Of a stretch of DNA of 64,000 bases, positions 1 through 13,015 are shown one piece after another. The notes below the pieces were generated by a model, which saw nothing but the letters and a program-made list of their open reading frames with translations, ran no database searches and had not been told where the DNA came from. The DNA is from Hordeum vulgare subsp. vulgare (lineage: Eukaryota; Streptophyta; Magnoliopsida; Poales; Poaceae): NCBI RefSeq assembly GCF_904849725.1, contig NC_058522.1, positions 433,161,529 through 433,225,528 of the forward strand, in the 5' to 3' direction. The translations under genes were made by a program, and so were the position numbers. Positions within the stretch are counted from its first letter, which is position 1, and the number at the start of each line of letters is the position of its first letter.

Positions 1-2932
1 ATGAGGGGAACGGTCACTGAGGCGGAGCTACCCTAGATGCTTGGTAGATAAGAAGGTTGGCAAAGTCGACAGAAGTATATTTGATATACATGATGTTGAT
101 GTGTACTTTACCAGTACTCCTAGTAGCGCGAGGGTATTGGATACCGGTTCGGTTGCTAAGTGATTAGTAACTCGAAATGAAAGCTACGGAATAAACGGAG
201 ACTAGCTAAAGGCGAGGTGACGATACGTGTTGGAAGTGTTTCCAAGGTTGATATGATCAAACGTCGCACGCTCCCTCTACCATCGGGTTTGGTGTTAAAC
301 CTAAATAATTGTTATTTGGTGCTTGCGTTGAGCATGAACATGATTGGATCGTGTTTATTGCAATACTATTATTCATTTAAAGAGAATATTGGTTACTCTA
401 TTTGCTTGAATAATCACCTTCAAAGGTTTATTGAATCTCGATCGTAGTGTTACACGTGTTCATGATATTGGTGCCAAAAGATACAAGGTAATGATGATAG
501 TACCACTTACTTGTGGCACTGCCGCTTGAGTCATATTGGTATAAATTGCATGAAGAGGCTCCATGCTGATGGATCTTTATACTCACTTGATTTTGAATCA
601 CTGGTGACATGCAAATCATACCACATGAGCAAGGCCTTGTTTTCATTGAGATGAAACAAGATAGTAACTTGTTGGAAGTAATACATTTTGATGTATGCAG
701 TCCAATGGGTGCTGAGGCACGCAGTGGATATCATTATGTTCTTACTTCAATGACGATTTGAGTAGATACAGGAGTATTTACTTAATGAATCACAAGTCTG
801 AAATATTGAAAAAGTTCAATTCTGTTTCAGAGTGAAGTTCGTAGTAACAAGAGGATAAACTGTCTACGATATGATCATAGAGATGAATAACTGAGTTGCG
901 AGTTTTGGTACACAGTTAAGATAATGTGGAAGTTATTTCACAATTCTTGCCACCAAGAACACCATGGTGTGATGGTGTGTCCGAACGTCATAGCCGCGAC
1001 CTATTTGATATGGTGCATACTATGATGTCTCTTATCGGATTACCGCAATCATTTATGGGTTATGCATTAGAGACAACCGCATTCACTTTAAATAGGGCAC
1101 CACATATTTTTGTTGAGATGACACAATATAGACTATGGTTTAGAGAAACCTAAGATGTCGTTTCTTGCAAGTTTGGGGTTACGATGCTTATGTGAAAAAG
1201 GTTTTAGTCTGATAAGCTCGAACCCAAAGCGGATAAATGCATCTTCATAGGATATCCAAAATAGTTGGATACATCTCCTATATCAGATCCGGAAGCATAA
1301 TGTTTGTTTCTAGAAACGGGTCCTTTCTCGAGGAAAGTTTTCTCTCGAAAGAATTGATTGGGAGGGTGATAGAACTTGATGAGGTTATTGAACCATCACT
1401 TCAACTAGTGTGTAGCAGGGCGCAGGAAGTTGTTCCTGTGGCGCCTACACCAATTGAAGTGGAAGCTGATGATAGTGATCATTGAGCATCAGATCAAGTT
1501 ACTACAGACCTCGTAGGTCGACAAGGTCGCGTACTACTACAGAGTGGTACGGTAACCCTGTCTTGGAGGTCATGTTGTTGAACAACAATGAACCTACGAG
1601 TTATGGAGAAGCAATGGTGGGCCCGGATTTCGACAAATGGCTGGAGGCCATGAAATCCGAGAGAGGATCCATGTGTGAGAACAAAGTATAGACTTTGGAA
1701 GAACAACTTGGTGGTCGTAGGACTATTAAGTAAAGATGGATATTTATAAGGAAGACAAACTTTGATGGTGAAACGTCAGCATTAAGAAAAGCTCGACTTG
1801 TCGCAAGGATGTTTTCCGACAAGTTCAAAGAGTTGACTATGATGAGACTTTCTCACTCATAGCAATGCTAAAGGTCTGTTGGAATTATGTTAGCAGCTGC
1901 TGCATTATTTATGAAATATTGCACATAGGATGTCAAAACATTGTTTTCCTCGATGTAAAGGTTGTATGTGATACAACCAGAAAGTTTTGTCGATCCTAAG
2001 GGTACTAACAAGTATGCAAGCTCCAGCGATCCTTCTATGGACTGGTGCAGGCATCTCGGAGTTGGAATATACGCTTTGATGAGATGATCAAAGCTTTTGG
2101 GTTTGTACAAGGTTTATGAGAAACTTGTATTTGCAAAGAAGTGAGTGGGAGCACTATAATATTTCTGATAAGTATATGTGGTTGACATATTGTGGATCAG
2201 AAGTAATGTAGAATTTCTGTAAAGCATAAAAGGTTGTTTGAAAAGGATTTTTTCAAAGGAATACCTAGATTGTGCTACTTGAACGTTGAGCATCAAGATC
2301 TATGGAGATAGATCGAAACGCTTAATTGAAGTTTCAACAAGATGCATGCCTTGACAAGTTTTTTGAAGGAGTTCAAAATAGATCAGCAAAGAAGGAGTTC
2401 CTGGTTGTGTTGTAAGGTGTGAATTTGAGTAAGACTCAAAACCTCACCCCGGTAGAATAAAGAGAATAGGCGAAGGTCGTCTTCTATACCTTAGCCATAG
2501 ACTCTAATGTATGCCATGCTGAGTACCGCACTTGATGTGTGCCTTGCTACAAGTCTGTTAAGAGGTACACAGAGTGATCAAGGATTGAATCACTGATCAG
2601 CGGTCAAAGTTATCCTTAGTAACTAATGGACCGAGGATTTTTTCTCGATTATGGAGGTGGTTCAAGAGTTCGTCGTAAAGGGTTACGTCGATGCAAGCTT
2701 TAACACTAATCCGAATAACTATGAGTAGTGAAACGGATTCGTATAGTAGAGTAGATATTTGGAGTATTTCCGAATAGCACGTAGTAGCAGCATCTATAAG
2801 ATGACATAAAGATTTCTAAAGAACACACGATCTGAAAGTTTTAGAACCGTTGACTAAAACCTCTCTCACGAGCAAGACGTGATCAGACCCCAGAACTATG
2901 TGGGTGTTGGATTCGTTAGAATCACATGGTGA
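1..2932 (+). pseudogene. Degenerate copia polyprotein (gag end, protease, integrase, RT, RNase H)
   Basis: The relic keeps the domain order of an Angela/BARE polyprotein but no frame stays open for more than about 80 residues. Recognisable landmarks are the protease Asp-Thr-Gly with flanking residues near 140-160, the GAG-pre-integrase Trp-His-Cys block near 505-540, integrase sequence at 926-1153 that includes the block ending in a conserved Asn-Arg-Ala-Pro, reverse transcriptase near 1870-2330 and RNase H near 2660-2900. It ends near the position where related copies terminate. Many stops, single-base indels and substitutions are visible. It cannot encode working enzymes and would depend on other copies. 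Confidence 0.88.
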
Positions 2933-2958
2933 TGCGAACTAGATCATTGACTCTAGTG

Positions 2959-2970
2959 CAAGTGGGAGAC
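2959..2970 (+). other. Polypurine tract before 3' LTR
   Basis: A purine-rich CAAGTGGGAGAC lies directly against the LTR start (TGTTGGAAAT). The same tract precedes the 3' LTR of all copies here (11241-11252 on plus; 35769-35780 and 46281-46292 on minus). In LTR retrotransposons it primes plus-strand DNA synthesis. Confidence 0.85.
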
Positions 2971-4202
2971 TGTTGGAAATATGCCCTAGAGACAATAATA
3001 AATTAGTTATTATTATATTTCTTTGTTCATGATAATCGTTTATTATCCATGCTATAATTGTATTGATTGGAAACACAATACATGTGTGGATACATAGACA
3101 AAACACTGTCCCTAGTAAGCTTTAGTTGACTAGCTCGTTGATCAAAGATGGTCAGAGTTTCCTAACCATAGGCAAGTGTTGTCACTTGATAACGGGATCA
3201 CATCATTAGGAGAATCATGTGATGGACTAGACCCAAACTAATGAACGTAGCATGTTGATCGTGTCATTTTGTTCCTACTGTTTTTCTGCGTGTCAAGTAT
3301 ATATTCCTATGACCATGAGATCATATAACTCAGTGGCACCGGAGGCATGCCTTGTGTGTATCAAACGTCACAACGTAACTGGGTGACTATAAAGATGCTC
3401 TACAGGTATCTCCAAAGGTGTCCGTTGAGTTAGTATGGATCAAGACTGGGATTTGTCACTCCGTGTGACGGAGAGGTATCTCGGGGCCCACTCGGCAATA
3501 CAACATCACACACAAGCCTTGCAAGCAATGTGACTTAGTGTATGTCACATGATCTTGTATTACGGAACGAGTAAAGAGATTTTCCGGTAAACGAGATTGA
3601 AATAGGTATGCGGATACCGACGATCGAATCTCGGGCAAGTAACATATCGAAGGACAAAGGGAATGACATACGGGATTATATGAATCCTTGACACTGAGGT
3701 TCAACCGATAAGATCTTCGGAGAATATGTAGGATCCAATATGGGCATCCAGTTCCCGCTATTGGATATTGATCGAGGAGTCTCTCGGGTCATGTCTACAT
3801 AGTTCTCGAACCTGCAGGGTCTGCACACTTAAGGTTAGACGATGTTTTATGCGTATTTGAGTTATATGGTTGGTTACCGAATGTTGTTCGGAGTCCCGGA
3901 TGAGATCACGGACGTCACGAGGGGTTCTGGAATGGTCCGGAAACAAAGATTGATATATAGGTTTGTCTCATTTGATTACCGAAAAGTTTTCGGCATTACC
4001 GGGAATGTACCGGGAGTGACGAATGGGTTCCGGATGTTCACCGGGGGGGGGGGGGGGGCAGCCCACCCGAGGGGAGCCCATAGGCCTTAGGGGTGCCGCA
4101 CCAGCCCTTAGTGGGCCGGTGGGCAAGCCCAAGAGGGCCCTTGCGCAGGAGAGAAGAAAAATCAAAGAGAAAAAGGGGAAGTGGGAAAATAGATAAGGAC
4201 TC
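2971..4202 (+). repeat. BARE-like 3' LTR, first part (interrupted)
   Basis: The LTR begins TGTTGGAAATATGCCC at the polypurine tract and aligns by eye with the BARE-like LTR read on the minus strand at 44459-46280. It stops at 4202, where a second element begins with its own TGTTGG. The remainder of this LTR is found at 13527-13960. A run of 16 G residues at 4043-4058 replaces a shorter G tract in the related LTRs. The LTR has lost about 200 bp, including the segment that carries the TATA box in its relatives. Confidence 0.9.
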
Positions 4203-5965
4203 TGTTGGAAATATGCCCTAGAGGCAATAATAAAATGGTTATTATCATATTTCCTTGTTCATGATAATCGTCTATCGTTCATGCTATAATTGTATTAACA
4301 GGAAACACTAATACATGTGTGAATGAATAGATCACAATGTGTCCCTAGCAAGCCTCTAGTTAGCTAGCTCGTTAGTCAATAGATGATCATGATTTCCTGA
4401 TCATGGACATTGGATGTCATTGATAACGGGATCACATCATTGGGAGAATGATGTGGTGGACAAGACCCAATCCTAAGCCTAGCACTAGATCGTATTGTTC
4501 GTATGCTAATGCTTTTCTAATGTCAAGTATCTTTTCCTTCGACCGTGAGATCGTGCAACTCCCGGATACCGTAGGAGTGCTTTGGGTGTATCAAACGTCA
4601 CAACGTAACTGGGTGACTATAAAGGTGCACTACGGGTACCTCCGAAAGTGTCTGTTGGGTTGGCACAAATCGAGATCGGGATTTGTCACTCCGTGTGACG
4701 GAGAGGTATCTCTGGGCCCACTCGGTAGAACATCATCATGAGCTCAATGTGACTAAGGAGTTAGTCACACGATGACATGCTACGGAACGAGTAAAGAGAC
4801 TTACCAGTAACGAGATTGAACAAGGTATAGGTATACCGACGATCGAATCTCGGGCAAGTTCTATACCGACAGACAAAGGGAATCGTATACGGGATTGATT
4901 GAATCCTTGACATCGTGGTTCATCCGATGAGATCATCGTGGAGCTAGTGGGAGCCACCATGGGTATCCAGACCCCGCTGATGGTTATTGGCCAGAGAGGT
5001 GTCTCGGTCATGTCTGCATGTCTCCCGAACCCGTAGGGTCTACACACTTAAGGTTCGATGACGCTAGGGTTATAGGGAATTGTTATACGAGATTACCGAA
5101 AGTTGTTCGGAGTCCCGGATGAGATCCCGGACGTCACGAGGAGCTCCGGAATGGTCCGGAGGTAAAGATTGATATATAGGACGGATGGTTTCGGACACCG
5201 GAAGTGTTTCGGGCATCACCGGTAACGTACCGGGACCACCGGGACCACCGGAGGTGGTCCCGGGGGACCACCGAAGGGGGGCTGCGACCCCAAGAGGTAA
5301 GATGGGCTAAGTGGGGGTGGGAACCAGCCCCTAGTTGGGCTGGTGCGCCTCCCCACTCAGCCCATGGCGCAGGGGAAAGAAAAAGAAGGGCGGAACCCTA
5401 ACTCAGGTGGGCCTTAGGCCCACCAGAGAGGTGCGCCACCCCTCCTCCCCATCTGGCCGCCACAAACCCCATCTGGGAGGGCTGCCGCACCCCCTAGGGT
5501 GGGAACCCTAGGGGTGGCACCCCCTCTCCCCTTCCCCTATATATAGTGGGCACTTTTGGCCTTTGGAGGACACAGTTTTCTCTCTCCCTCGGCGCAGCCC
5601 TGCACTTCTTCCTCCTCCTCTCTGCCGGCGCTTGGCGAAGCCCTGCCGGGAGACCTCGTCTCTCCACCAACACCACGCCGTCGTGTTGCTGGTCCTCTTC
5701 CCCAACCTCTCCCTCCTCCTTGCTGGATCAAGGTGCGGGAGACGTCACCGGGCTGCACGTGTGTTGAACGCGGAGGTGCCGTTGTTCGGCACTAGATCGG
5801 AATCGCTGCGAGTACGACTCCATCAACCGCGTTCTAGCAACGCTTCCGCTTAGCGATCTTCAAAGGTACGAAGATGCTCTTACCCCTCTCTCGTTGCTGG
5901 TCTCTCCATAGGAAGATCTGAACATGCGTAGGAAAAATTTTGATTTTATGCTACGTTACCCAACA
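4203..5965 (+). repeat. 5' LTR of Angela-type element, 1,763 bp
   Basis: It runs from TGTTGGAAAT to TTACCCAACA and is followed by a primer-binding site. A TATATATA promoter box lies at 5538-5545, about 430 bp before the LTR end, which fits the U3/R layout of BARE-type LTRs. Small ORFs inside it are chance ORFs, repeated identically in every copy. Confidence 0.95.
5538..5545 (+). promoter_or_regulatory. LTR TATA box
   Basis: TATATATA follows a C-rich stretch. The same box occurs at 12588-12595 in the second LTR, and on the minus strand at 34427-34434, 41472-41479, 44924-44931 and 52035-52042 in the other copies. It is the likely core promoter for full-length retrotransposon RNA. Confidence 0.7.
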
Positions 5966-5966
5966 G

Positions 5967-5982
5967 TGGCATCCGAGCCAGG
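5967..5982 (+). other. Primer-binding site (initiator tRNA-Met type)
   Basis: TGGCATCCGAGCCAGG lies one base after the LTR end. It is a diverged form of the TGGTATCAGAGC site complementary to plant initiator methionine tRNA. It is repeated at 13017-13032 behind the second LTR, which is part of the evidence for the tandem structure. Confidence 0.8.
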
Positions 5983-7236
5983 TTTTCTATGCGTAGATTC
6001 TATGCACGAGTAGAACACAAAAGTTGTGGGCGATGGTTTGTCAATTTGCTTGCCGTTACTAGTCTTATTCTTTTCCGGCGGTATTGTGGGATGAAGCGGC
6101 CCGGACCGACCTTACACGTACTCTTACGTGAGACTGGTTCCACCGACAGACATGCACATCGTGCATAAAGGTGGCTAGCGGGTGTCTGTCTCTCCTACTC
6201 TAGTCGGATTGGATTTGATGAAAAGGGTCCTTATGAAGGGTAAATAGCTTTGGCATATCATCGTTGTGGCTGTCACGTAGGTAAGAAGGCGTTCTTGCTA
6301 GAAACCCAAATCAGCCACGTAAAACTTGCAACAACAATTAGAGGACGTCTAACTTGTTTTTGCAGGGTTTAACATGTGATGTGATATGGCCAAAGTTGTG
6401 ATGTTGCATGTATGATGTATGAGATGATCATGTTATTGTAATAGGTTTCACGACTTGCATGTCGATGAGTATGACAACCGGCAGGAGCCATAGGAGTTGT
6501 CTTAATTTATTGTATGAGATGCAACGCCATGTGCTTGCTACTTTTACTTCATTGCTAACGGTTAGCCATAGTAGTAGTGATAGTAGTAGTTGGCGTGACG
6601 ACTTCACGGAGACACGATGATGGAGATCATGATGATGGAGATCATGGTGTCACGCCGGTGACGATGATGATCATGCGATGCCTGAAGATGGAGATCAAAA
6701 GAGCAAAGATGATAATGGCCATATCATGTCACTATATGATTGCATTGTGATGTTTATCATGTTTTACATCTTATTGCTTAAAATGACGGTAGCATAATAA
6801 GATGATCCCTCTTAAAATTTCGAGAACGTATTCCCCTAAGTGTGCACCGTTGCGAAGGTTCGTTGTCTCGAAGCACCACGTGATGATCGGGTGTGATAGA
6901 TTCTAACGTTCGCATACAACGGGTGTAAGCCAGATTTACACACGCAAAACACTTAGGTTGACTCGACGAGCTTAGCATGTACAGACATGACCTCGAATAC
7001 AAGAGACCGAAAGGTCGAACATGAGTCGTATGGTTGAATACGATCAGCATGAAGTTGCTCACCATGGTGACTAGTCCGTCTCACGTGATGATCGGACACG
7101 GGTTAGTCAACATGGATCATGTATCACTTAGATGACTAGAGGGATGTCGATTTAAGTGGGAGTTCATACTTAATTTGATTAAATGAACTTAATTGTCATG
7201 AACTTAGTCTAAAAGTTGTCTTTATAAATATTGTAG
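5983..7236 (+). other. Untranslated leader of Angela-type element
   Basis: This is about 1.25 kb without a supported gene between the primer-binding site and the gag start. It contains short AGT microsatellite-like runs near 6570-6595 and a near-tandem ATGATGGAGATCATG motif near 6617-6650. The mirror-image copy of the minus-strand element is at 39783-41036. Such leaders carry packaging and dimerisation signals in related elements, but none can be named from the sequence. Confidence 0.75.
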
Positions 7237-10200
7237 ATGTCCAACGTCAACCTCAACTTCAACGCATTCCTAGAGAAAAACAAGCTGAAAGATGATGGTA
7301 GCAACTATGCGGACTGGGTTCACAACCTGAAGCTCATCCTTGAAGCAGCTAAAAAGGCTTATGTCCTTAATGCGCCGCTAGGTGACCCTCCCGCTCCCGC
7401 AGCAGCGCAGGACGTTCCAAACGTCTGGCAAGCGCGGAGTGATGACTACTCTCTGGTCAGGTGTGGCATGTTATACAGTTTAGAAACGGGGCTCCAAAGA
7501 CGTTTTGAGCAACACGGGGCATATGAGATGTTCCAAGAGCTGAAGCTAGTTTTTCAAGCTCATGCCCGTGTCGAGAGATATGAAGTCTCCGACAAGTTCT
7601 TCAGCTGTAAGATGGAGGAGAACAGTTCTGTCAGTGAGCACATACTCAAAATGTCTGGGTTACACGGTCGTCTGACTTCACTTGGAGTCGAACTTCCGGA
7701 TGATGCTATCATTGACAGAATCCTCCAGTCTCTCCCACCAAGCTACAAAGGCTTTGTGCTTAACTACAACATGCAAGGGATGGAGAAAACCATTCCCGAG
7801 TTGTACTCAATGCTCAAGTCTGCAGAAGTAGAAATCAAGAAGGAGCATCAAGTGTTGATGGTCAACAAGACCACTAGTTTCAAGAAAGGCAGGGGTAAGA
7901 AGAACTTCAAGAAAGACGGCAAAGCTGTTGCCGCGCCCGGTAAACCAGATGCCGGGAAGAAGAAAAAGAACGGACCCAAGCCTGAGACTGAGTGCTTCTA
8001 CTGCAAGGGAAAAGGTCACTGGAAGCGGAACTGCCCCAAATACTTAGCGGACAAGAAGGCCGGCAACGTTAAAGGTATATGTGATATACATGTTATTGAT
8101 GTGTACCTTACCAGCGCTCGTAGTAGCTCCTGGGTATTTGATACCGGTGCTGTTGCTCACATTTGCAACTCAAAGCAGGAACTGCGGAATAAGCGGAGAC
8201 TGGCCAAGGACGAGGTGACGATGCGCGTCGGGAATGGTTCAAAGGTCGATGTGATCGCCGTCGGCACGCTACCTCTACATCTACCGTCGGTATTAGTTTT
8301 AAACCTTAATAATTGTTATTTAGTACCAGCTTTAAGCATGAACATTGTATCGGGGTCTTGCTTAATGCGAGACGGCTACTCATTTAAGTCAGAGAATAAT
8401 GGTTGTTCTATTTATATGAGTGATATGTTTTATGGTCATGCTCCGCTGGTGAATGGTTTATTCTTGATGAATCTCGATCGTGATGTTACACATATTCATA
8501 GTGTGAGTACCAAGAGATGCAAAGTTGATAATGATAGTCCCACATACTTGTGGCACTGCCGCCTTGGTCATATCGGCGTTAAGCGCATGAAGAAGCTCCA
8601 TACTGATGGACTGCTAGAGTCTCTTGACTTTGAATCATTTGACACATGCGAACCGTGCCTCATGGGCAAGATGACTAAGACTCCATTCTCAGGAATAATG
8701 GAGAGAGCCTCCGACTTATTGGAAATAATACATACTGATGTGTGTGGTCCAATGAACGTTGAAGCTCGCGGTGGTTATCGTTATGTTCTCACTCTCACCG
8801 ATGATTTGAGTAGGTATGGGTATATCTACTTGATGAAGCACAAATCTGAGACGTTTGAAAAGTTCAAGGAATTTCAGAGTGAGGTTGAGAATCAACGTGA
8901 CAGAAAAATAAAATGTCTACGATCTGATCGTGGAGGAGAATATTTGAGTCACGAGTTTGGCACACACCTAAGAAAGTGTGGAATCGTTTCACAACTAACG
9001 CCGCCTGGCACACCGCAGCGCAACAGAGTGTCTGAACGTCGTAATCGCACCTTATTAGATATGGTACGATCTATGATGTCTCTCACCGACTTACCGCTAT
9101 CATTTTGGGGATACGCATTAGAAACTGCAGCATTCACTTTAAATAGGGCACCGTCTAAATCCGTTGAGACGACACCGTATGAACTGTGGTTTGGCAAGAA
9201 ACCTAAGTTGTCGTTTCTTAAAGTTTGGGGCTGCGATGCTTATGTGAAGAAACTTCAACCAGAAAAGCTCGAACCCAAAGCGGAGAAATGCGTATTCATA
9301 GGATACCCTAAGGAAACTATTGGGTATACCTTCTATCTTAGATCCGAAGGTAAAACCTTTGTTGCCAAGAACGGATCCTTTCTAGAGAAAGAGTTTCTCT
9401 CGAAAGAAGTAAGTGGGAGGAAGGTAGAACTTGATGAGGTAATTACACCCCCTCTCGAACAGGAAAGTAGCGCAACGCAAGAAGTTGTTCCTGTGATGCC
9501 TACACCAACTGAAGAGGAAGTTAATGATGATGATCATGAAGCTTCGGATCAAGTTACTACTGAACCACGAAGGTCCACAAGGGTACGCTCTGCACCAGAG
9601 TGGTACGGCAACCCTGTAATGGAAATCATGTTGTTAGACAACGGTGAACCTTCGAACTATGAAGAAGCGATGGCGGGCCCGGATTCCAACAAATGGCTTG
9701 AGGCCATGAAATCCGAGATAGGATCCATGTATGAGAACAAAGTATGGACTTTGGTGGACTTGCCCGATGACCGGCGAGCCATAGAAAATAAATGGATCTT
9801 CAAGAAGAAGACTGATGCAAACGGTAATGTAACCGTTTACAAAGCTTGACTTGTCGCAAAGGGTTTTCGACAAATTCAAGGAGTTGACTACGAAGAGACT
9901 TTCTCTCCCGTAGCGAAGCTGAAATCAGTCCGAATCATGTTAGCAATTGCCGCCTTTTATGATTATGAAATTTGGCAAATGGACGTCAAAACAGCATTCC
10001 TTAACGGGAATCTTAAGGAAGAGTTGTATATGATGCAACCAGAAGGTTTTGTCGATCCTAAAGGTGCTAACAAAGTATGCAAGCTCCAGCGCTCCATCTA
10101 TGGGCTGGTGCAAGCATCTCGGAGTTGGAACATTCGCTTTAATGAGGTGATTAAAGCGTTTGGGTTCATACAGGTTTACGGAGAAGCCTGTCTGTACAAG

Positions 10201-11220
10201 AAAGTGAGTGGGAGCTCTGTAGCTTTCCTCGTACTATATGTGGATGACATATTATTGATGGGGAATGATATAGAGATGTTGGAGAGCATAAAGGCCTACT
10301 TGAACAAGAGTTTTTCAATCAAGGACCTTGGAGAAGCTGCATACATATTAGGCATCAAGATCTATAGAGATAGATCGAGACGCCTCATAGGTCTTTCGCA
10401 AAGTACATACCTTGACAAGATATTGAAGAAATTCAATATGGAAAACTCAAAGAAAGGGTTCTTGCCAGTTTTGCAAGGTATGAGATTGAGTAAGACTCAG
10501 TCGCCGACCACAGCAGCAGATAGAGAGAAGATGAGTTCTGTCCCCTACGCTTCAGCCGTGGGCTCTCTAATGTATGCCATGCTGTGTACCAGACCTGATA
10601 TAAACCTTGCGGTAAGCTTGGTAGGGAGGTACCAAAGTAATCCCGGTGCGGAACACTGGACAGCGGTCAAGAATATCCTTAAGTACCTGAAAAGGACTAA
10701 GGAAATGTTTCTCGTTTATGGAGGTGACGAAGAGCTCGTCGTAAAGGGTTACGTCGATGCTAGCTTCGACACAGATCCGGATGACTCTAAGTCACAAACC
10801 GGATACGTATATGTGTTGAATGGTGGGGCAGTGAGCTGGTGCAGCAGCAAGCAAGAAGTCGTGGCAGCATCTACATGTGAAGCGGAGTACATAGCTGCTT
10901 CAGAAGCGGCTCATGAAGGAATTTGGATGAAGGAGCTCATCACCGACCTTGGAGTGGTTCCAAGCGCGTCGGGTCCTATGACACTCTTCTGTGACAACAC
11001 TGGAGCCATTGCCATAGCCAAGGAGCCCAGGTTTCACCAGAAGACGAAGCACATCAAGCGCCGCTACAACTCCATCCAGGACCATGTCCAAACTGGAGTG
11101 ATAGATATTTGTAAAGTACACACGGATCTGAATATTGCAGACCCGTTGACTAAACCTCTTCCACGAGCAAAACATGATCAGCACCATAATGCTATGGGTG
11201 TTCGATACATCACAATGTAA
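7237..11220 (+). pseudogene. Angela-type gag-pol polyprotein, nearly intact, one nonsense codon
   Basis: One frame runs from ATG 7237 to TAA 11220 (1,327 codons before the stop), which is the expected size for this lineage. The only break I see is TGA at 9847-9849, codon 871, between integrase and reverse transcriptase. The other copies have CGA (Arg) there, so it is a C-to-T change at a CpG. Domains in order are gag; a CCHC zinc knuckle (Cys253-Cys266); protease Asp302-Thr-Gly; GAG-pre-integrase; integrase with Asp501, Asp564 and Glu600 (DD35E spacing); RT with Tyr-Val-Asp-Asp at 1001-1004; and RNase H with an Asp near 1174. Gag, protease and integrase remain translatable, but RT and RNase H would need readthrough or supply in trans. 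Confidence 0.93.
9847..9849 (+). other. In-frame TGA in an otherwise open polyprotein
   Basis: The codon reads TGA where the minus-strand Angela copy and the BARE-like copy both keep CGA (Arg). The frame before it (870 codons) and after it (456 codons) is open. The change is typical of deamination of methylated CpG. Confidence 0.9.
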
Positions 11221-11252
11221 CTAGATTATTGACTCTAGTGCAAGTGGGAGAC

Positions 11253-13015
11253 TGTTGGAAATATGCCCTAGAGGCAATAATAAAATGGTTATTATCATAT
11301 TTCCTTGTTCATGATAATCGTCTATCGTTCATGCTATAATTGTATTAACAGGAAACACTAATACATGTGTGAATGAATAGATCACAATGTGTCCCTAGCA
11401 AGCCTCTAGTTAGCTAGCTCGTTAGTCAATAGATGATCATGATTTCCTGATCATGGACATTGGATGTCATTGATAACGGGATCACATCATTGGGAGAATG
11501 ATGTGGTGGACAAGACCCAATCCTAAGCCTAGCACTAGATCGTATTGTTCGTATGCTAATGCTTTTCTAATGTCAAGTATCTTTTCCTTCGACCGTGAGA
11601 TCGTGCAACTCCCGGATACCGTAGGAGTGCTTTGGGTGTATCAAACGTCACAACGTAACTGGGTGACTATAAAGGTGCACTACGGGTACCTCCGAAAGTG
11701 TCTGTTGGGTTGGCACGAATCGAGATCGGGATTTGTCACTCCGTGTGACGGAGAGGTATCTCTGGGCCCACTCGGTAGAACATCATCATGAGCTCAATGT
11801 GACTAAGGAGTTAGTCACACGATGACATGCTACGGAACGAGTAAAGAGACTTACCAGTAACGAGATTGAACAAGGTATAGGTATACCGACGATCGAATCT
11901 CGGGCAAGTTCTATACCGACAGACAAAGGGAATCGTATACGGGATTGATTGAATCCTTGACATCGTGGTTCATCCGATGAGATCATCGTGGAGCTAGTGG
12001 GAGCCACCATGGGTATCCAGACCCCGCTGATGGTTATTGGCCAGAGAGGTGTCTCGGTCATGTCTGCATGTCTCCCGAACCTGTAGGGTCTACACACTTA
12101 AGGTTCGATGACGCTAGGGTTATAGGGAATTGTTATACGAGATTACCGAAAGTTGTTCGGAGTCCCGGATGAGATCCCGGACGTCACGAGGAGCTCCGGA
12201 ATGGTCCGGAGGTAAAGATTGATATATAGGACGGATGGTTTCGGACACTGGAAGTGTTTCGGGCATCACCGGTAACGTACCGGGACCACCGGGACCACCG
12301 GAGGTGGTCCCGGGGGACCACCGAAGGGGGGCTGCGACCCCAAGAGGTAAGATGGGCTAAGTGGGGGTGGGAACCAGCCCCTAGTTGGGCTGGTGCGCCT
12401 CCCCACTCAGCCCATGGCGCAGGGGAAAGAAAAAGAAGGGCGGAACCCTAACTCAGGTGGGCCTTAGGCCCACCAGAGAGGTGCGCCACCCCTCCTCCCC
12501 ATCTGGCCGCCACAAACCCCATCTGGGAGGGCTGCCGCACCCCCTAGGGTGGGAACCCTAGGGGTGGCACCCCCTCTCCCCTTCCCCTATATATAGTGGG
12601 CACTTTTGGCCTTTGGAGGACACAGTTTTCTCTCTCCCTCGGCGCAGCCCTGCACTTCTTCCTCCTCCTCTCTGCCGGCGCTTGGCGAAGCCCTGCCGGG
12701 AGACCTCGTCTCTCCACCAACACCACGCCGTCGTGTTTCTGGTCCTCTTCCCCAACCTCTCCCTCCTCCTTGCTGGATCAAGGTGCGGGAGACGTCACCG
12801 GGCTGCACGTGTGTTGAACGCGGAGGTGCCGTTGTTCGGCACTAGATCGGAATCGCTGCGAGTACGACTCCATCAACCGCGTTCTAGCAACGCTTCCGCT
12901 TAGCGATCTTCAAAGGTACGAAGATGCTCTTACCCCTCTCTCATTGCTGGTCTCTCCATAGGAAGATCTGAACATGCGTAGGAAATTTTTTGATTTTATG
13001 CTACGTTACCCAATA
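11253..13015 (+). repeat. Second LTR of the young Angela-type array, 1,763 bp
   Basis: It has the same length as the LTR at 4203 and eight substitutions by eye, one of them in the terminal motif (CCAATA instead of CCAACA). It is followed by a primer-binding site rather than by host DNA, so it served as 3' LTR of one unit and 5' LTR of the next. A TATA box is at 12588-12595. Confidence 0.94.

Larger units (their letters stand above)
1..2970 (+). mobile_element. Degenerate BARE/Angela-like Ty1-copia element, internal region (5' part outside window)
   Basis: This is the internal region of an old copia retrotransposon whose 5' LTR and most of gag lie before the window. It can be followed from the gag zinc knuckle to the polypurine tract at about 2959-2970 by comparison with the better copies at 7237-11252 and 46281-50313. 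The element is the host of the young Angela-type insertion at 4203, and its own 3' LTR follows directly at 2971. The internal ends at 13961 and 14065 suggest that it sits inside another LTR element. Its age is shown by dense stops and indels. Confidence 0.9.

Noticed and set aside
4448..5853. Small ORFs in LTRs repeated in every copy
   Set aside because: They are conserved only because the LTRs are near identical; they have no domain and conflict with the promoter and UTR role of the region.
6617..6650. Possible CRISPR-like short direct repeats in the leader
   Set aside because: Only two imperfect units without spacers, in a eukaryotic retrotransposon leader.
9847..9849. Programmed readthrough of the TGA between integrase and RT
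   Set aside because: Related copies have a plain Arg codon, and the change is a CpG transition, so a recent mutation is the simpler reading.
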